Positions 31,781 through 42,545 of a DNA stretch of 64,000 nucleotides are shown here, one piece after another (position 1 is the stretch's first letter; every line of letters begins with the position of its first letter). Where the stretch lies: positions 336,619-400,618 of the forward strand of contig NW_003314329.1 in assembly GCF_000143415.4 (NCBI RefSeq), given 5' to 3'. The notes beneath the pieces are model-generated. The model did no database searches and was not told the DNA's origin. It was given only the letters and a program-made list of their open reading frames with translations. Position numbers and translations under genes: made by a program. This DNA comes from Selaginella moellendorffii (lineage: Eukaryota; Streptophyta; Lycopodiopsida; Selaginellales; Selaginellaceae).

Positions 31781-33922
31781 AGAGCTGCGACTGAGAATCA
31801 AACGACTCCGGGGATGCGTTGCCGCGTATCTCCTCGATCATCCGGACAACTTGGCTCATCTTGGGCCGCGCATCCGGCGAGTGAGCGACGCAGGCCATGG
31901 CAGTCTGCAGCAGCCCCACCATCTCCTCCTCGATGTCTCTATACCTCATGAGCTCCAGATCGAACACCTCGGCTGTCCATTCCTCCCGCACCACCGACTG
32001 CACCCAGCGCGGGAGATCATGCACGCCGTCGCGCTGCACCGGAGCTTTCCCCGTCAGGATCTCCAGCAGCAGCACGCCGAAGCTGTAGACGTCGCCCTTC
32101 TGCGAGATCCTCCTCGTCTCCCAGTGCTCCGGAGCCCGGTATCCCACCAGCCTGGAGCAAGCCGCCGAGTTCATGAGCAGCGCCAGGCCAAAGTCCCCGA
32201 TGCGCGCCACCCCGTTTCTATCCAAGAACACGTTGCTCGACTTGATGTTCCCGTGCGGTATCTTGTGAGAACCGCTCTCCTGGTGGATGTACGCCAGACC
32301 TCTCGCAGCTCCAAGCGCGATGTTGATCCGGGTGGTCCAATCCACGGGTACACGTCCTGGTCCTCGGTTGCCTACAGAAAGAGACATCACACAAGCTTAG
32401 ACGTCGATCGAAGAGATGGAATGGAAAACCAACCATGGAGCAAGCTATGGAGGCTGCCATTGGGCATGTAGTCGTAGACGAGGAGCTTCTCATCCTTGGC
32501 GTAGTAGTACGCTTGGAGCTGGACCAGATGCGGGCTTCGCATCCTCCCAATCAACTCGATGTGCTGCTCGAAATCCTTCCGGCTGGTGGAAGTCACGTCC
32601 TTGAGCCGCTTCACCGCCACGACGTAGCCATCGACGAGCATGGCCTTGTATGCCGAGCCCAGGCTCCCCTTGCCGAGCATCTCCGCCGAGGCTCGTAAGA
32701 GATGCTCCAGATCGAAGCTGGGAGCTTGTCCGCTACCACCGCCACCCACGAAGACGAGCTTGTTGTTGGTGTTGTTGCTGATCATGGAGGACACGGACAC
32801 GGGGTGATCGGTGTCGAATTCCACGGCACTGGCGGCCGCGGGGACTGTTCTTGGCTTGGACGCGTACGTGCCGTGCTTGCTCTGCTGATCCAGCTGCGAT
32901 CCAAATCCGGACGCGCTGCTGCTGCTCCTGTCCTCGAACTTACGACCACGTCGCCCACTCCTTCGCCAGTAGTAGACGAGGAACATCGAAGTCATGAGCA
33001 CCAGCACGACGGCATCGCCCACTACGATGGCGATGATGGCTCCGGTGCTTAGCTGCTGCTGCTTCTTGCGTGAATGTCTCGTGGTGGACGCTGGAGTACT
33101 GCTCGTGTCGTTGGAATGCGAAGGCATGGCCAGAGAGGATGGAACGTAGGCGCGAAATGGTGGTGGTGGATCGATGGTATGGTCCGGAGAGGGTGCTGGC
33201 GATGGTGGCTCTAGAATGCTAGCACAGCGCGGGAGAGGCGAGCCACACAGCCCCGCATTGCCAGCGAAGGTGGAAGCATTGAAACGCTCGAGAGTTTTGG
33301 GGATGGTACCTCGCAGCTGGTTGGCCGAGACGTTGAAATCGTTGAGCATGGTGAGATGGGCGAGCGGCGGGAGCGCGGACGAGAGCTCGTTCCCCTCGAG
33401 ACGCAGCGTGAGGAGATTCGTGAGCGCGTCCATGGAGCTGGGGACTGGACCCGAGAGCCTGTTGTTGGAGAGATCGAGCCGCCACAGGTGAGCGAGCTGG
33501 GAGATGGATCTTGGGATGGATCCGGAGAGATGGTTGCCGCCCAAGAACACGAACTTGACATTCCTCCAGTTGGTCAGGTCGGGAGGAATGCTCCCATTGA
33601 GCGCGTTGTTCTTGAGGCTGAGCAGCCGGAGGGAGCGCAAGCGCAGCAGCGAGTCGATGCCCCCCACCAGATCGTAATCCTCCAGGACGAGCTTGGAAAC
33701 GCGGCCCTTGACGCACGACACGCCCACCCATTGCGTGCACAGGTTGCTTCCTCTCCCCCAGCTCCTTAGCCTTCCACCATTCCAATCCGCGGATTGCTTG
33801 AATGCCAGTAGCGCTTCCACCTCCTGCTGAGCGCCCAGATCACCTCCTACCTCTAGCGCCACCGCCACCGCCGCCGCTAGCGCCACCACCACCACCACCA
33901 CCACCACCACCAGCGGCTTCAT
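31755..33922 (-). CDS. LRR receptor-like kinase, subfamily III type
   Basis: Two exons (33922-32434, 32371-31755) give 701 residues. It has a signal peptide with a pure valine run (coded by GTG repeats), an LRRNT-like WVGVSCVKGRV, about five LRRs, a Pro/Ser-rich stalk, a TM segment (IIAIVVGDAVVLVLMTSMF), then a kinase domain. The kinase has GKGSLGSAYKA, VAVKRLKD, a catalytic loop IPHGNIKSSNVFLD (HGN in place of HRD, typical of LRR-III), DFGLA and YRAPE. Members of this group (RKL1/PRK-like) are often weak or inactive kinases. It is convergent with the LRR pseudokinase, and the 3' ends lie inside a tandem duplication. Confidence 0.92.
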
Positions 33923-34525
33923 CTCTCGCTCTCTTTTCTTTCAAGAGAGCTCTACGCTCATCATGGCACCTAGCCTATGCTATATCGCGCTCTGGCGCTC
34001 CAATGCTTGCTTGTTTTGCGTGTTTTAGCTTTGGTTGTGAGATTTTCCATAAGGTTTGGATGATCATCCAGCCCCCAAATCACGGGATCAAGCAGGGAAT
34101 CACCCAACTCTCTGCCCGCAAGCCTGCCAAACATGTCACTAGCACTTAATCTCAACTGACCGTTGCAACCTGGCTCTCGTGAGTGGGGGGGACTGTCACC
34201 CAGGCCCCTACACAAAGAAACAAAAGCCCGGTACACAAACAGTGTGTATCTAGCAACTTCCTCTTGATTATAAATATGGAGTCAAAGACGCAATCATCTT
34301 TACAATGAGAAAAACATGGCCAAGAGATTCTTAGATCGAGGAAGAATATACAAATAGAAAAAGGTTTGCCCCACTGAGTGGAAATACGCGTCAAAGAGGA
34401 CTCTTATAGTTGGCTCAAGCGATGGATGTCATCTTTTTCGAGTCTGGGCACGGCAGCCACAGCTGGTGGATTGCCGGCCGCCGCGGTTTATAATCGCCCA
34501 AGAAGCGCGAGCGACAGAAGAGACA
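33923..34525. other. Divergent promoter space
   Basis: About 600 bp between the LRR-III kinase (-) and the membrane protein gene (+). It is AT-richer than its flanks. No gene or RNA was recognised. Confidence 0.55.
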
Positions 34526-35617
34526 ATGGAAGAGACCATGGAAGAGACAAGATCTTCTACTCCAGGTAAGTCGAAGAAGAGGGTTGTGATCAAGATCAAG
34601 GCCAAGAGAGCCGCGAGCAACACTGCTCGTCTGGTTGGATGCGCGGGCGTGGCAGTCGTGGGCCTAGTCGTGGATGTTCCAGCGGTTTGCGGCATAGCCG
34701 TGGCCAAGGCTCCAGTTTTCCTGTGGAAGGGATGGAAGCAAGAGGTGATCAACATGGAAGAGTGCGTGGAAGATGGCGTTTGCTCGAGGCCGATTTGCTT
34801 GCCAGTCACGGGCGCCATGCTCGCGCTCTGGCCCGCGAGAGTGGCCGCGTCTCTAGGATCCGCGCTGCTCTACAGCCTCGCAAAGGGCTTCAACGGCGCG
34901 GTGGTGGCTTACCGGGAGAAATCCATCCGCTGTGGCCTCAAGCACGTCATCGCGGCCATCGCCGAGTATGACGAGCTCAGCAACGACATGATCCATCTCA
35001 GGCAAGGGACTTGTCTCCCAAAGCCGGCGTATAGGAAGAATCACCGCCATCGTCACCGCCGCGATCAAGAACCAGCTGATGATCTAGTACACGAGCGCGA
35101 GCAGCAAAAGCGAGGCCTGGGCGTTTCATTCCACGTGATTCGCGAGATGGATCTCGGCGAGCTCTTCGAGTTCATGAGCTCCGGCTATGGCCCGCGCCTG
35201 ATCGAGCAGGGCCTGCTGGCCTCCACCGACAAGTTGACCGTGGAGTCGGCAGCGTTGACTATTCTTTCGTACTTGTTGACGTCAACGAAACAAGAGGAAC
35301 GCGGACATGACCATTACTACGATTCGCTGGAGACCCTGCAACGTCAGATCTTAGAGGCTGAGCTGGATGCCACGGAGGAGCAGTACCTCTATGACATGGT
35401 GCTGCGTCGGCAGGGCGGTTTTCGCGAGCTAGATCCAATCCGTGGCGCGATGCTGCAGGCCTTTGGACGTAGGATCCGAGGAATCTCCGCGTTCTTGTCC
35501 AGGAACCCAGAGTTTCGGAAGCAGTATGAGGCAGCCATGGATTCTACTGCTGCTAGCACTGCATTGGATCATCCAGATCGATCAGTGGTAATGGAGGACA
35601 TGATAAGTTTCGATTGA
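34526..35617 (+). CDS. Plant membrane protein of unknown function
   Basis: A single-exon frame of 363 residues. The start is the first ATG (MEETMEETRSST); the open frame upstream lacks an ATG. A basic stretch (SKKRVVIKIKAKR) precedes hydrophobic segments at about residues 35-65 (VGCAGVAVVGLVVDVPAVCG) and about 95-125 (TGAMLALWPARVAASLGSAL). These are followed by GAVVAYREKSIRCGLKHVIAA and AEYDELSNDMIHLRQGTCLP, which I recall as conserved in a plant-specific uncharacterised family. The C-terminal half is hydrophilic and helical. A perfect donor-like CAG|GTAAGT at 34564 lies within the coding frame, so a missed intron is possible, but the frame reads through cleanly. Function is not known. Confidence 0.7.
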   Translation: MEETMEETRSSTPGKSKKRVVIKIKAKRAASNTARLVGCAGVAVVGLVVDVPAVCGIAVAKAPVFLWKGWKQEVINMEECVEDGVCSRPICLPVTGAMLALWPARVAASLGSALLYSLAKGFNGAVVAYREKSIRCGLKHVIAAIAEYDELSNDMIHLRQGTCLPKPAYRKNHRHRHRRDQEPADDLVHEREQQKRGLGVSFHVIREMDLGELFEFMSSGYGPRLIEQGLLASTDKLTVESAALTILSYLLTSTKQEERGHDHYYDSLETLQRQILEAELDATEEQYLYDMVLRRQGGFRELDPIRGAMLQAFGRRIRGISAFLSRNPEFRKQYEAAMDSTAASTALDHPDRSVVMEDMISFD

Positions 35618-35690
35618 CACTCAGAGGCAAAACTTTTGAAAACTGGAATGAATTCTGTACACAAGAAAACTCTTGAGCTTATGCATGGTT

Positions 35691-36401
35691 TTAGTCTCCA
35701 CTTTGTAACGAGGGGGAAGAAGATGATGTGGTCGCATTCTCAGGGAGTGGTGGCATGGGTCTGAAAGACTGCCTCCTTCTGAAGTATGATGTCCTCAATG
35801 GCCTCCTCACATACTTTCCTGAAGGTGGAGACCAAGGTATGGAGTTTTCTCTGCAGCAACCGTCCAATGCATCCGTGCTAGGACTGCTTGAATCTCCTGG
35901 ATCATTCTTGGAAATCAGCTGCTCCAAAGAGTTGATCTTGACGTTGTTCTCCAAGTTCTCTTTGTTATGCACTCGATGCTCTTTGATCTCTCCTGAATCC
36001 TTTGGAAGCACAACAGATTTCTTCCCTTGATCAGCCTGTGCTTGCAAACCTTCCTTTCTTAACAGGCTCGCCACCGTGTGGAAAGTGAGGAGATAGAACA
36101 TGTGGCCCGGCATGAGAATCACATCCGGTGTGAGAAGCGCTGCGCTCACAGGTGAAACACGAAACACATCGGGTCGTGTTACATAGTAGTGCTGTGTGCT
36201 TTGCATCACATCTCCTGCCCTCACGGGGCCACGGACTTGCACCACTTTACCTCCTGGCTTGACGAGCTTGACATAGCCTCCTCCACCATCTCTAGCGCTC
36301 GCACCTTTGCCGCTGCTGCCAATGGCCTGTGAGGACGAATTCATGAGAATTAGTTCCCGCATTCTGTGGATCAGGCCTCCTGCTGGTTGCTTGCTATGCA
36401 T
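35691..36401 (-). CDS. PADRE (DUF4228) domain protein
   Basis: 236 residues from the ATG at 36401 (MHSKQPAGG); later in-frame ATGs at Met14 and Met20 are alternatives. The PADRE/DUF4228 domain runs from about residue 40: GGYVKLVKPGGKVVQVRGPV, YYVTRPDVFRVSPVSAALL, and MPGHMFYLL. The C-terminus has the usual YVRRPLRTSYFRRRQSFRPM-like basic patch of this family, disordered and Ser-rich at the end. PADRE genes respond to stress and pathogens; the biochemical role is unknown. It is divergent from the PPR gene with 139 bp between starts. Confidence 0.75.
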   Translation of the reverse strand: MHSKQPAGGLIHRMRELILMNSSSQAIGSSGKGASARDGGGGYVKLVKPGGKVVQVRGPVRAGDVMQSTQHYYVTRPDVFRVSPVSAALLTPDVILMPGHMFYLLTFHTVASLLRKEGLQAQADQGKKSVVLPKDSGEIKEHRVHNKENLENNVKINSLEQLISKNDPGDSSSPSTDALDGCCRENSIPWSPPSGKYVRRPLRTSYFRRRQSFRPMPPLPENATTSSSSPSLQSGD

Positions 36402-36540
36402 GCCAGATCGCAACTTCGTTCCAGCATGAAGGCAAGAGAGGCGCTTTGCTTTGAGCTCTGGACGAAACACCCAACATCACAAGGTGACAAAGGGACTGGA
36501 TAAGAACGCAGGCAACCAAGTGAGGTTAAAAACTCTGAGC
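36402..36540. promoter_or_regulatory. Bidirectional promoter space, PADRE / PPR
   Basis: 139 bp separate the two divergent start codons. No obvious core element. The frames of both genes stay open into this stretch without an ATG, so leaders may overlap coding-like sequence. Confidence 0.4.
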
Positions 36541-38025
36541 ATGGGCATCCGGCTTGCGGACATCGCGTCTTGGAATACGAGGATCAGAGCGCTGGCCTGC
36601 TGCGGCTTAGCTCCCGATGCCGAGGCGCTCTTTGAGATCATGCCCATGAGGAGCACCTCAACGTGGAATATCATGATTACGACATATGCCCAAGCTGGGC
36701 AACTGTCGAAGGCGAGCATGGTTTTTGACGCTACGCCTGCACCCGATGTTGTATCTTGCAATGCGATGCTTCAGGCGTTTATCCGGTGTGGGGATTTGCA
36801 TCGTGCATGGGCTTTCTTCTCTATGACGCTTTTGAAAAATATCATCACCTGGAACATAGCAGTTCAGGCGTTTGGATATCGCACTGTGTTTGCGTTGATG
36901 CCGTCCTGGAATGTAAGAACCTGCAATATCGTCGTAACTGCATATGCCAAGGAAGGGCAACTGCTGCATGCATGGAGAACCTTTGTGGACATACCTCACA
37001 GAGACGAAACCGCATGGAACTGCATCATTCAAGCCTTTGTCACAAACGGAGAGCTGAGAAAAGCGGAGAAACTCTTTGCCATGATGCCAGAGCACACGAT
37101 ACTTTGCTGGAATGCAATGATTGTCACAAACATGCAGAGTGGAAACTTGGAGAAATCTGCTGCTTTGTTTAAAAGAATGCCTCACAGAGACATTATTTCT
37201 TGGAACGCATTGCTTACAGGTGACACAAGAGACTCTTGTTTCATTTCAGCGAGAAAAATGTTTGGTAGAATGCCAATGTGGAGCATTGCATCGTGGAATG
37301 CGTTGATTACAGCATATGCCAAATCTGGGCAAGACAGGCTTGCTCTTGGAGCCTTCCACTCGATGCAGCTTCAGGGTATTCGTGAGGAGATGGAAACACT
37401 TGCAATTCTTTTGGGGTCCTGTGCGAGTCTCACGGATCTTTCCCAAGGAAAGCTCATTCACTCCTGCTTCAATGTCAGACACTTGAATCTTCGACTCCAA
37501 ACAAAGAAGCATTCAAGAACAATGGTGTCAAGCGCGTTGATCAACATGTACGGAAGATGTGGCGCCATCCGAGACGCCCAAAACGTGTTTGAGACCACCC
37601 AAGATGCAAACGCAGTGTTGTGGAATGCTATGTTAGCAGCATTTGCCGCAAATGGGCACTTTGCAAAAGCCACCTCTGTGTTCTGGGACATGGTTTTTCA
37701 AGGTCTACATCCCACAACCTCAACTTTCTCCATTCTCCTGTCAATGTGCAGTCACGCAGGGCTGTGGAGCGAGGGCTACACATACTTCCTCTCCATGAAA
37801 TCGGATTTCCACCTCCAGCCAAGTGAAGATCACTTTGTCTGCGTCGTAGATTTGATCGGTCGCTCTGGATGGCTTGGAGCTGCCGAGGAGCTCTTGCAAT
37901 CCATGCCATTCGAGCCCGGCGAAGTTGCGAGGCTGGCTTTGCTAGGAGCTTGTAGCAGCCACACCGAAGATCATATCCTCCCAGAAGCCAAGCTATGGAC
38001 GTCTATGATTCTAATTAGTTCGTGA
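36541..38025 (+). CDS. PLS-class pentatricopeptide repeat protein
   Basis: 494 residues from the first ATG (MGIRLADIASWNTRIRALAC). About 13-14 PPR units are visible through the recurring SWN(A/I)xIxAYAxxG and (A/E)xxLFxxMP pattern. It probably binds organellar RNA one base per repeat. The N-terminus carries no clear targeting peptide, and the C-terminus stops within what should be the E domain (LLGACSSHTEDH, then LWTSMILISS), with no E+/DYW. It may be shortened. One repeat near residue 120 is short (AVQAFGYRTVFALMP), suggesting an internal deletion that kept frame. Lycophytes have very large PPR families. Confidence 0.8.
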   Translation: MGIRLADIASWNTRIRALACCGLAPDAEALFEIMPMRSTSTWNIMITTYAQAGQLSKASMVFDATPAPDVVSCNAMLQAFIRCGDLHRAWAFFSMTLLKNIITWNIAVQAFGYRTVFALMPSWNVRTCNIVVTAYAKEGQLLHAWRTFVDIPHRDETAWNCIIQAFVTNGELRKAEKLFAMMPEHTILCWNAMIVTNMQSGNLEKSAALFKRMPHRDIISWNALLTGDTRDSCFISARKMFGRMPMWSIASWNALITAYAKSGQDRLALGAFHSMQLQGIREEMETLAILLGSCASLTDLSQGKLIHSCFNVRHLNLRLQTKKHSRTMVSSALINMYGRCGAIRDAQNVFETTQDANAVLWNAMLAAFAANGHFAKATSVFWDMVFQGLHPTTSTFSILLSMCSHAGLWSEGYTYFLSMKSDFHLQPSEDHFVCVVDLIGRSGWLGAAEELLQSMPFEPGEVARLALLGACSSHTEDHILPEAKLWTSMILISS

Positions 38026-38192
38026 TCCATTGTCAGTCGATCGAATACATTGTAAAAATCCTTTCCCAGATGCCCAGTGGAAGAAGGAATTGGAGAGGTG
38101 TAAGTAAAGAGTGCATATACACGTCCTTGGCATGGCGATGGAGTGATGGAAGGAGATGGAAGGAGATGGAAGAAGAAGGAAGAATTGCCTAG

Positions 38193-40067
38193 CTAGCAGT
38201 GCCATGCCGAGACGGTGACGATGGAGGTGCCAAGCCAGCCGAGAGACAAGCTCCCAGGCCCTTGGAGCAGCGTGAAATTCTCACTCTTGTTGTAGAGCCA
38301 GAGGAGCAATCGCGCCTGGCTCACCGTGTAGTGGCTCAGCGCCGCGCTCCACAGCCCCGCGCCATCGATGCATCGCTGCCACTCGCGCTGCTTCTCCGGG
38401 CACTCGCAATTCGTTCCCTCCACCAGGCTCTTGGTGATCTCTCTGCCGAAGAAGAGCCTCTCGGCGGTGATGCGCTGTGCATCATCGCCCGGCAGCGCCA
38501 CGTCCAGCGATTCGAAGACCGAGGAGTAGAATCGCGCGTTGCTGGCCAGCTGATCGCGCAGGCTAGCGCCGTTGTTGGCCTCGTACTCGGCCACCGTGAC
38601 GATCCTAGGGTTTAATCGCTGGACGAGGGAGAAGGCGCGCTTGAGCGCCGGGGCGGGGAGCTGCGCGAGCTGGAGCACGAAGTTCACGGCCACGACCTCG
38701 TCGGGATCGGTGCGCAGGGATTGCGAGGGCTGGAAGTCGCGGATGGGCTCCAGGATGGGGCAGAACTGGAAATCCACGCCCAGGAGCTTGGCGAAATCGG
38801 TGAGGCGGCGCTGCGTGGCGAGCATCGCCGGGGCGGGGTTGGATCCGAGGTGGGGGCTGGGAATCCCGGTGATTCGCAGCGACCGGGGGCTAGGGTTCTT
38901 GGCCGGCCATGTCGCGAATGCCTGGAGGAATGCCGCCCACTGGACGCCTTGCATGGTGCCGTAGTCGACAATGTGGATCTTGGGAGCTCCATCGGTGGCC
39001 TCGAGCAGCGCCTGGTTGGCGGTGAGATGCGCGAACTTGAGATAGGGGCAGGCATCGGTCAGGGTCTTGTACGCCATGGCTATGGCTTCGGCCTTGTTGG
39101 GCGAGGAGGAGGGCGATTCTTCTTCTTCGTCGTCGTCGCCATCGCTGTGATCATTGCCACCTCTTCTGTGGAGCCGAGCTTCCAGTCCAGAGGAGAAGTA
39201 CCACGCACACTTCTCCACAGCGTTCCCGGATGAGCTCGCCATGGCCTTGAGAGTGGCGAGCTTGTCCATCGCCGAGGATGCTTGGCCGCTCTCCATGTCG
39301 TCCAGGCACGACACCAGCAGCTGGACGAGCTGCTCCAAGGCTCCTCCTCGATCTTGCTGCTGCTCCTGGTGGTGCTGGCTACGAAGATTGACAGTGGTAG
39401 TACTTACGTGTTGTGGATTCGCGGCGAGGTGTTCGTCTCCTCCGGTGGTGGTGGTCGTGGTCGTGGTGGCGGGGCCGGTGGTAAAGCTGCTGATATCCCA
39501 CTGCTGTTGATCGCTGGAGCAGCAGCTACTCGACATGAGATTTAGGCCGAAGTGCTCCCTCCAGATGTCGTCCGGGCTGAAGAGCTCGGAGCTGTGCGAG
39601 GATTCCGAGGGGTGGTGCTCGGCTACAGCTGCCGCTCCATCGCTGATGCAACTGCTCATCATCAGGTACTCCATCCAATCGTCTGGCTGTTGCTCTTGCT
39701 GCTGCGGCTTTGGGTGATTCTTCTGATGATCTTCCTGGTGTGGTGGCGTCGCAGGGGGCGTGAATCCATCCAAGTAGGCCGTGACATCCTCTTCCACGAC
39801 GCTGCCACACTGGGTGAGCTGAATTGGTGTTTGCTCGCATCCTTGCTGCTGCTGCTGATTGATCATGTTCCAGCAGCTCATGAGATTCATGCTGGGCTGC
39901 TGTTGCTGGTGGAGCGGTAGCGATGGCAGCAGCAGCAGATCATCACTCTCCTGGTGGTGCTGGATGGACTGGTGCTGGAAGAACTGCTGGGCGATCATCA
40001 TGAGGGAAGCCGAGGAGACGCCATCTGCGGACGAAGTCGGGCTCAAGAGTGCCGTAGCAGTATCCAT
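38193..40067 (-). CDS. GRAS protein of the SCARECROW-LIKE 4/7 group
   Basis: A single exon of 624 residues. The start is the first ATG (MDTATALLSPTSSADG). The N-terminal ~250 residues are Gln/His/Ser-rich, including several polyglutamine runs and a polythreonine run, as is usual for the variable GRAS N-terminus. The GRAS domain follows: LEQLVQLLVSCLDD (LHRI), IHIVDYGTMQGVQWAAFLQA (VHIID), LRITGIPSPHLGSNPAPAML, DPDEVVAVNFVLQL, RIVTVAEYEANN (PFYRE), LFFGREI and the SAW end VSAWHC. ITGIP-xP-LG and DPDE-xxAVNF are marks of SCL4/7, stress-linked nuclear regulators. This is the second GRAS gene in the window and is not close to the DELLA. Confidence 0.92.
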   Translation of the reverse strand: MDTATALLSPTSSADGVSSASLMMIAQQFFQHQSIQHHQESDDLLLLPSLPLHQQQQPSMNLMSCWNMINQQQQQGCEQTPIQLTQCGSVVEEDVTAYLDGFTPPATPPHQEDHQKNHPKPQQQEQQPDDWMEYLMMSSCISDGAAAVAEHHPSESSHSSELFSPDDIWREHFGLNLMSSSCCSSDQQQWDISSFTTGPATTTTTTTTGGDEHLAANPQHVSTTTVNLRSQHHQEQQQDRGGALEQLVQLLVSCLDDMESGQASSAMDKLATLKAMASSSGNAVEKCAWYFSSGLEARLHRRGGNDHSDGDDDEEEESPSSSPNKAEAIAMAYKTLTDACPYLKFAHLTANQALLEATDGAPKIHIVDYGTMQGVQWAAFLQAFATWPAKNPSPRSLRITGIPSPHLGSNPAPAMLATQRRLTDFAKLLGVDFQFCPILEPIRDFQPSQSLRTDPDEVVAVNFVLQLAQLPAPALKRAFSLVQRLNPRIVTVAEYEANNGASLRDQLASNARFYSSVFESLDVALPGDDAQRITAERLFFGREITKSLVEGTNCECPEKQREWQRCIDGAGLWSAALSHYTVSQARLLLWLYNKSENFTLLQGPGSLSLGWLGTSIVTVSAWHC

Positions 40068-40871
40068 GGATTGTTCTACTTCCAGAGGCTGACCGGATCG
40101 AGCCAAGCGATCGATCCAACATGAGAGATCGCCAACGACGAGCTACTCCTACAGGGTAAGCTCAAGTACACACTCTGTAAGCCTCTCTTTTTCCTTTTCT
40201 TCTTTTCTTCTTTCTGGTATAGCCTACTGGTAGTGTGTCCCAGCGCTCATAAGCTTGTCCGGAAGATCCATAAATGTGTTGTTTAGAGCTCTCTCTCTCT
40301 CTCTCTCTCTCTTTCGCTAATCTAAACTATGGAGATTATGCAGTGGAGGTACCTTGGAATGGATGGATTGGATCAAACTTGTGTCGTGAACAAGACTGAT
40401 TGCGAGATTCATTCATTTTCCATGTCGCAATTCAAAGGAAAGCGACCAGTGAAGTAAAGCAAAGCGATCACCTCCTATTTCTTAAAGTCGCGTCTAGTAG
40501 CGTAAAGCTCTCGCCCACCTTGAGGGGGGTCCCATTGCGCTTAGCTTTAGAGGATTTTACTTGTAAGAAATTGGCTATGGTGGCTTAGCTTGTCTTGGCT
40601 GGTATGGTCCGAGTGTAAAAAATAAAGTTTTTTAGGAGGAAAAATCAATCGAGGCCACCACCGACCACGTGAATCCGTACAAGGGTGGCCCAACGGTCAC
40701 ATTTTCGTACGCTGTCAATATAACGGCTCTCTATTTACTGTTACAAAACGGCTAAAACGAAAGTTGGATTAGTGCTAATGGAAAAGGTTATTGGTAATGG
40801 GAATTTGCGAGGGAAATCTGGATTTAAAACGAATGTACCAAAAAGCCCTTGGACGTGGAGGGCATATAGCG
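40068..40871. other. Divergent promoter space, SCL4/7 / PP2C
   Basis: About 800 bp. It holds a (CT) tract at 40289-40312 that is on the SCL4/7 upstream side, and otherwise unremarkable AT-mixed sequence. No gene supported. Confidence 0.55.
40289..40312. repeat. (CT)12 microsatellite
   Basis: Twelve CT units about 220 bp upstream of the SCL4/7 start codon. Confidence 0.9.
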
Positions 40872-42478
40872 ATGGCGTCGCTGTGCGCTAGTTCAGGTTT
40901 GGGGCAGCCATGGCCAGGTAAGTCACAGGTCTAGAAATTTTGGCGCTGGATCGTGATTCGTAACAGTCATGGATGCAGTGCGTCGTGGTTTGTGCAGCAT
41001 TGGAATGCAAGGGTTTTGCCACTTCCAAGCGAAGGATTGGATCGTCGAGGAGGGGTTTTGTGGTGAATTGCGCGCTTGCTTTGGACAAGAAAAGGTAGCG
41101 TCTTCTTCTTTTTCTTCCTGTGTGTGATCGTTCATGACCCAAGCATGAATTTCTAGCTATGGCGCCATGGCTGTGCAAGGCACAGGGCGAGCCAATATGG
41201 AAGATACTGTCAGCGTTTCAATCGATTCTACGGGATCACAGCCTTCTTTTTTTGGTGTTTTTGACGGGCATGGAGGAATTGCAGTGGCAGAGTAAGCAAA
41301 GCTCGATGGATTCTCTCGTTGGAATCTAATATTTTTCTGTGGCTCCACACAGGTTGCTAAAGACGAGACTATGGCCCGAGTACAAGAAAAAGCTCTCTCA
41401 AGGTACACTTGTATAAGCTAAAGTTTAAAGCGAAGCTGTATGCCACTGTCTTTTAGGAGGTGGAAACTTCGCAAAGGCCACCAAAAGCGCCTACTTAGAA
41501 GTTGACGAGATGACGCTAGCTCAACCAAAAGGACTTTTCGGAGCACTGCAAGAGCGAGGCGTTGGTGGATCGCGCTGTGGAGCCACCGCTGCTACAGCAG
41601 TGTTGATGCCTCCCAAAGGTTTGAGAAGTTTTATCACTTGGATATCATCTCCAAAGGTTTTGAGTTTCGGTGGTCAGATGGCACGCGGGTCTTGGTTGCT
41701 GCAAATGTTGGAGATGCTCGAGTTGTGATCTCAAAAGGCGGTAAAGCTCTCCAGCTTACAGTCGATCACAAGGTTTTGTTCATTACTGCGAGACTAATGT
41801 TTTGCTTGCATGCTGATCGTTGCTCTCGTGCAGCCAGAAGTGGAATCGGAGAGAAAACGAATCGAGGCCAAGAATCCAACGCCAAAAAAGCCTCTGGTTG
41901 GCACTAAATTTTCTTTCCTCAGATCCCAGAAACATTTTCTTTACTGACGTACAGGTTGTAAACGTGGGAGGGACATGGAGAATTGGTGGCTTGCTCTCGC
42001 TTTCTCGTGCATTTGGCGATGCTTTTTTAAAGGAGTGAGTGAGACACCTTGAGTTTTTTTTTATTCTTTCACGGCTTTGGTCTCTGATTAAACAGCTGGT
42101 CTGATGGGAAGCCTGATGGTGCTGGAGGTGGCTTTGGCTTGACTGCTGAACCAGATGTCACAATTCAAGAAATCTCTCCCGGTAGAACATACTAGAACTA
42201 TTTGTAAACTTCTCATATTGCTTTGTGTTTCAAAACGCAGATGACAAGGTAGTCATTGTGGGAACCGATGGCTTGTGGGAAACAATGGCGATTCAAGACG
42301 CTGTCGACATTTGCTTGTCTGCCCAGTAAGCCCAGCTCTCTTTTCTTCTCACTTTTGATCCTAGTTATTCAACAGGGAAAATGATACCTCTCCTGGGGAT
42401 GTCGCTAAGAAACTAGTAAAGATTTCGCAAGAGCGTGGATCAACCGACGACATTGCAGTGATTGTAATCTTCCCTTAA
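40872..42478 (+). CDS. PP2C-family protein phosphatase, probably plastid-targeted
   Basis: Eleven exons (40872-40917, 40998-41094, 41157-41291, 41353-41402, 41457-41618, 41678-41772, 41834-41896, 41955-42034, 42096-42181, 42241-42325, 42376-42478) give 333 residues. The first ~45 residues (MASLCASSGLGQPW, then FATSKRRIGSSRRGFVVNCA) have the Ser/Arg-rich, acid-poor look of a chloroplast transit peptide. PP2C metal and phosphate motifs follow: RANMEDT, FFGVFDGHGG, VAANVGDARVV, SRAFGDAFLK, GTDGLWE and STDDIAVIVI. It is a Mg/Mn-dependent Ser/Thr phosphatase; the substrate is unknown. A broken copy of exons 6-8 lies at about 57655-57895. The sequence directly after the stop begins the large inverted duplication. 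Confidence 0.88.
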
Positions 42479-42545
42479 ATACAAAACATAGTGATTCCTG
42501 AACTCACGACATGCAACGGCACATTCTAATACAACGTCACCTCTT

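Noticed and set aside
34466..34525. Extension of the unknown membrane protein upstream
   Set aside because: The frame begins with GTG; the first ATG is at 34526.
35691..36470. Extension of the PADRE protein to 36470
   Set aside because: The extra residues begin at a GTG, not an ATG, so the start was placed at 36401.
36451..36540. Extension of the PPR protein upstream to 36451
   Set aside because: The frame is open, but the first codon is TTG; the first ATG is at 36541.
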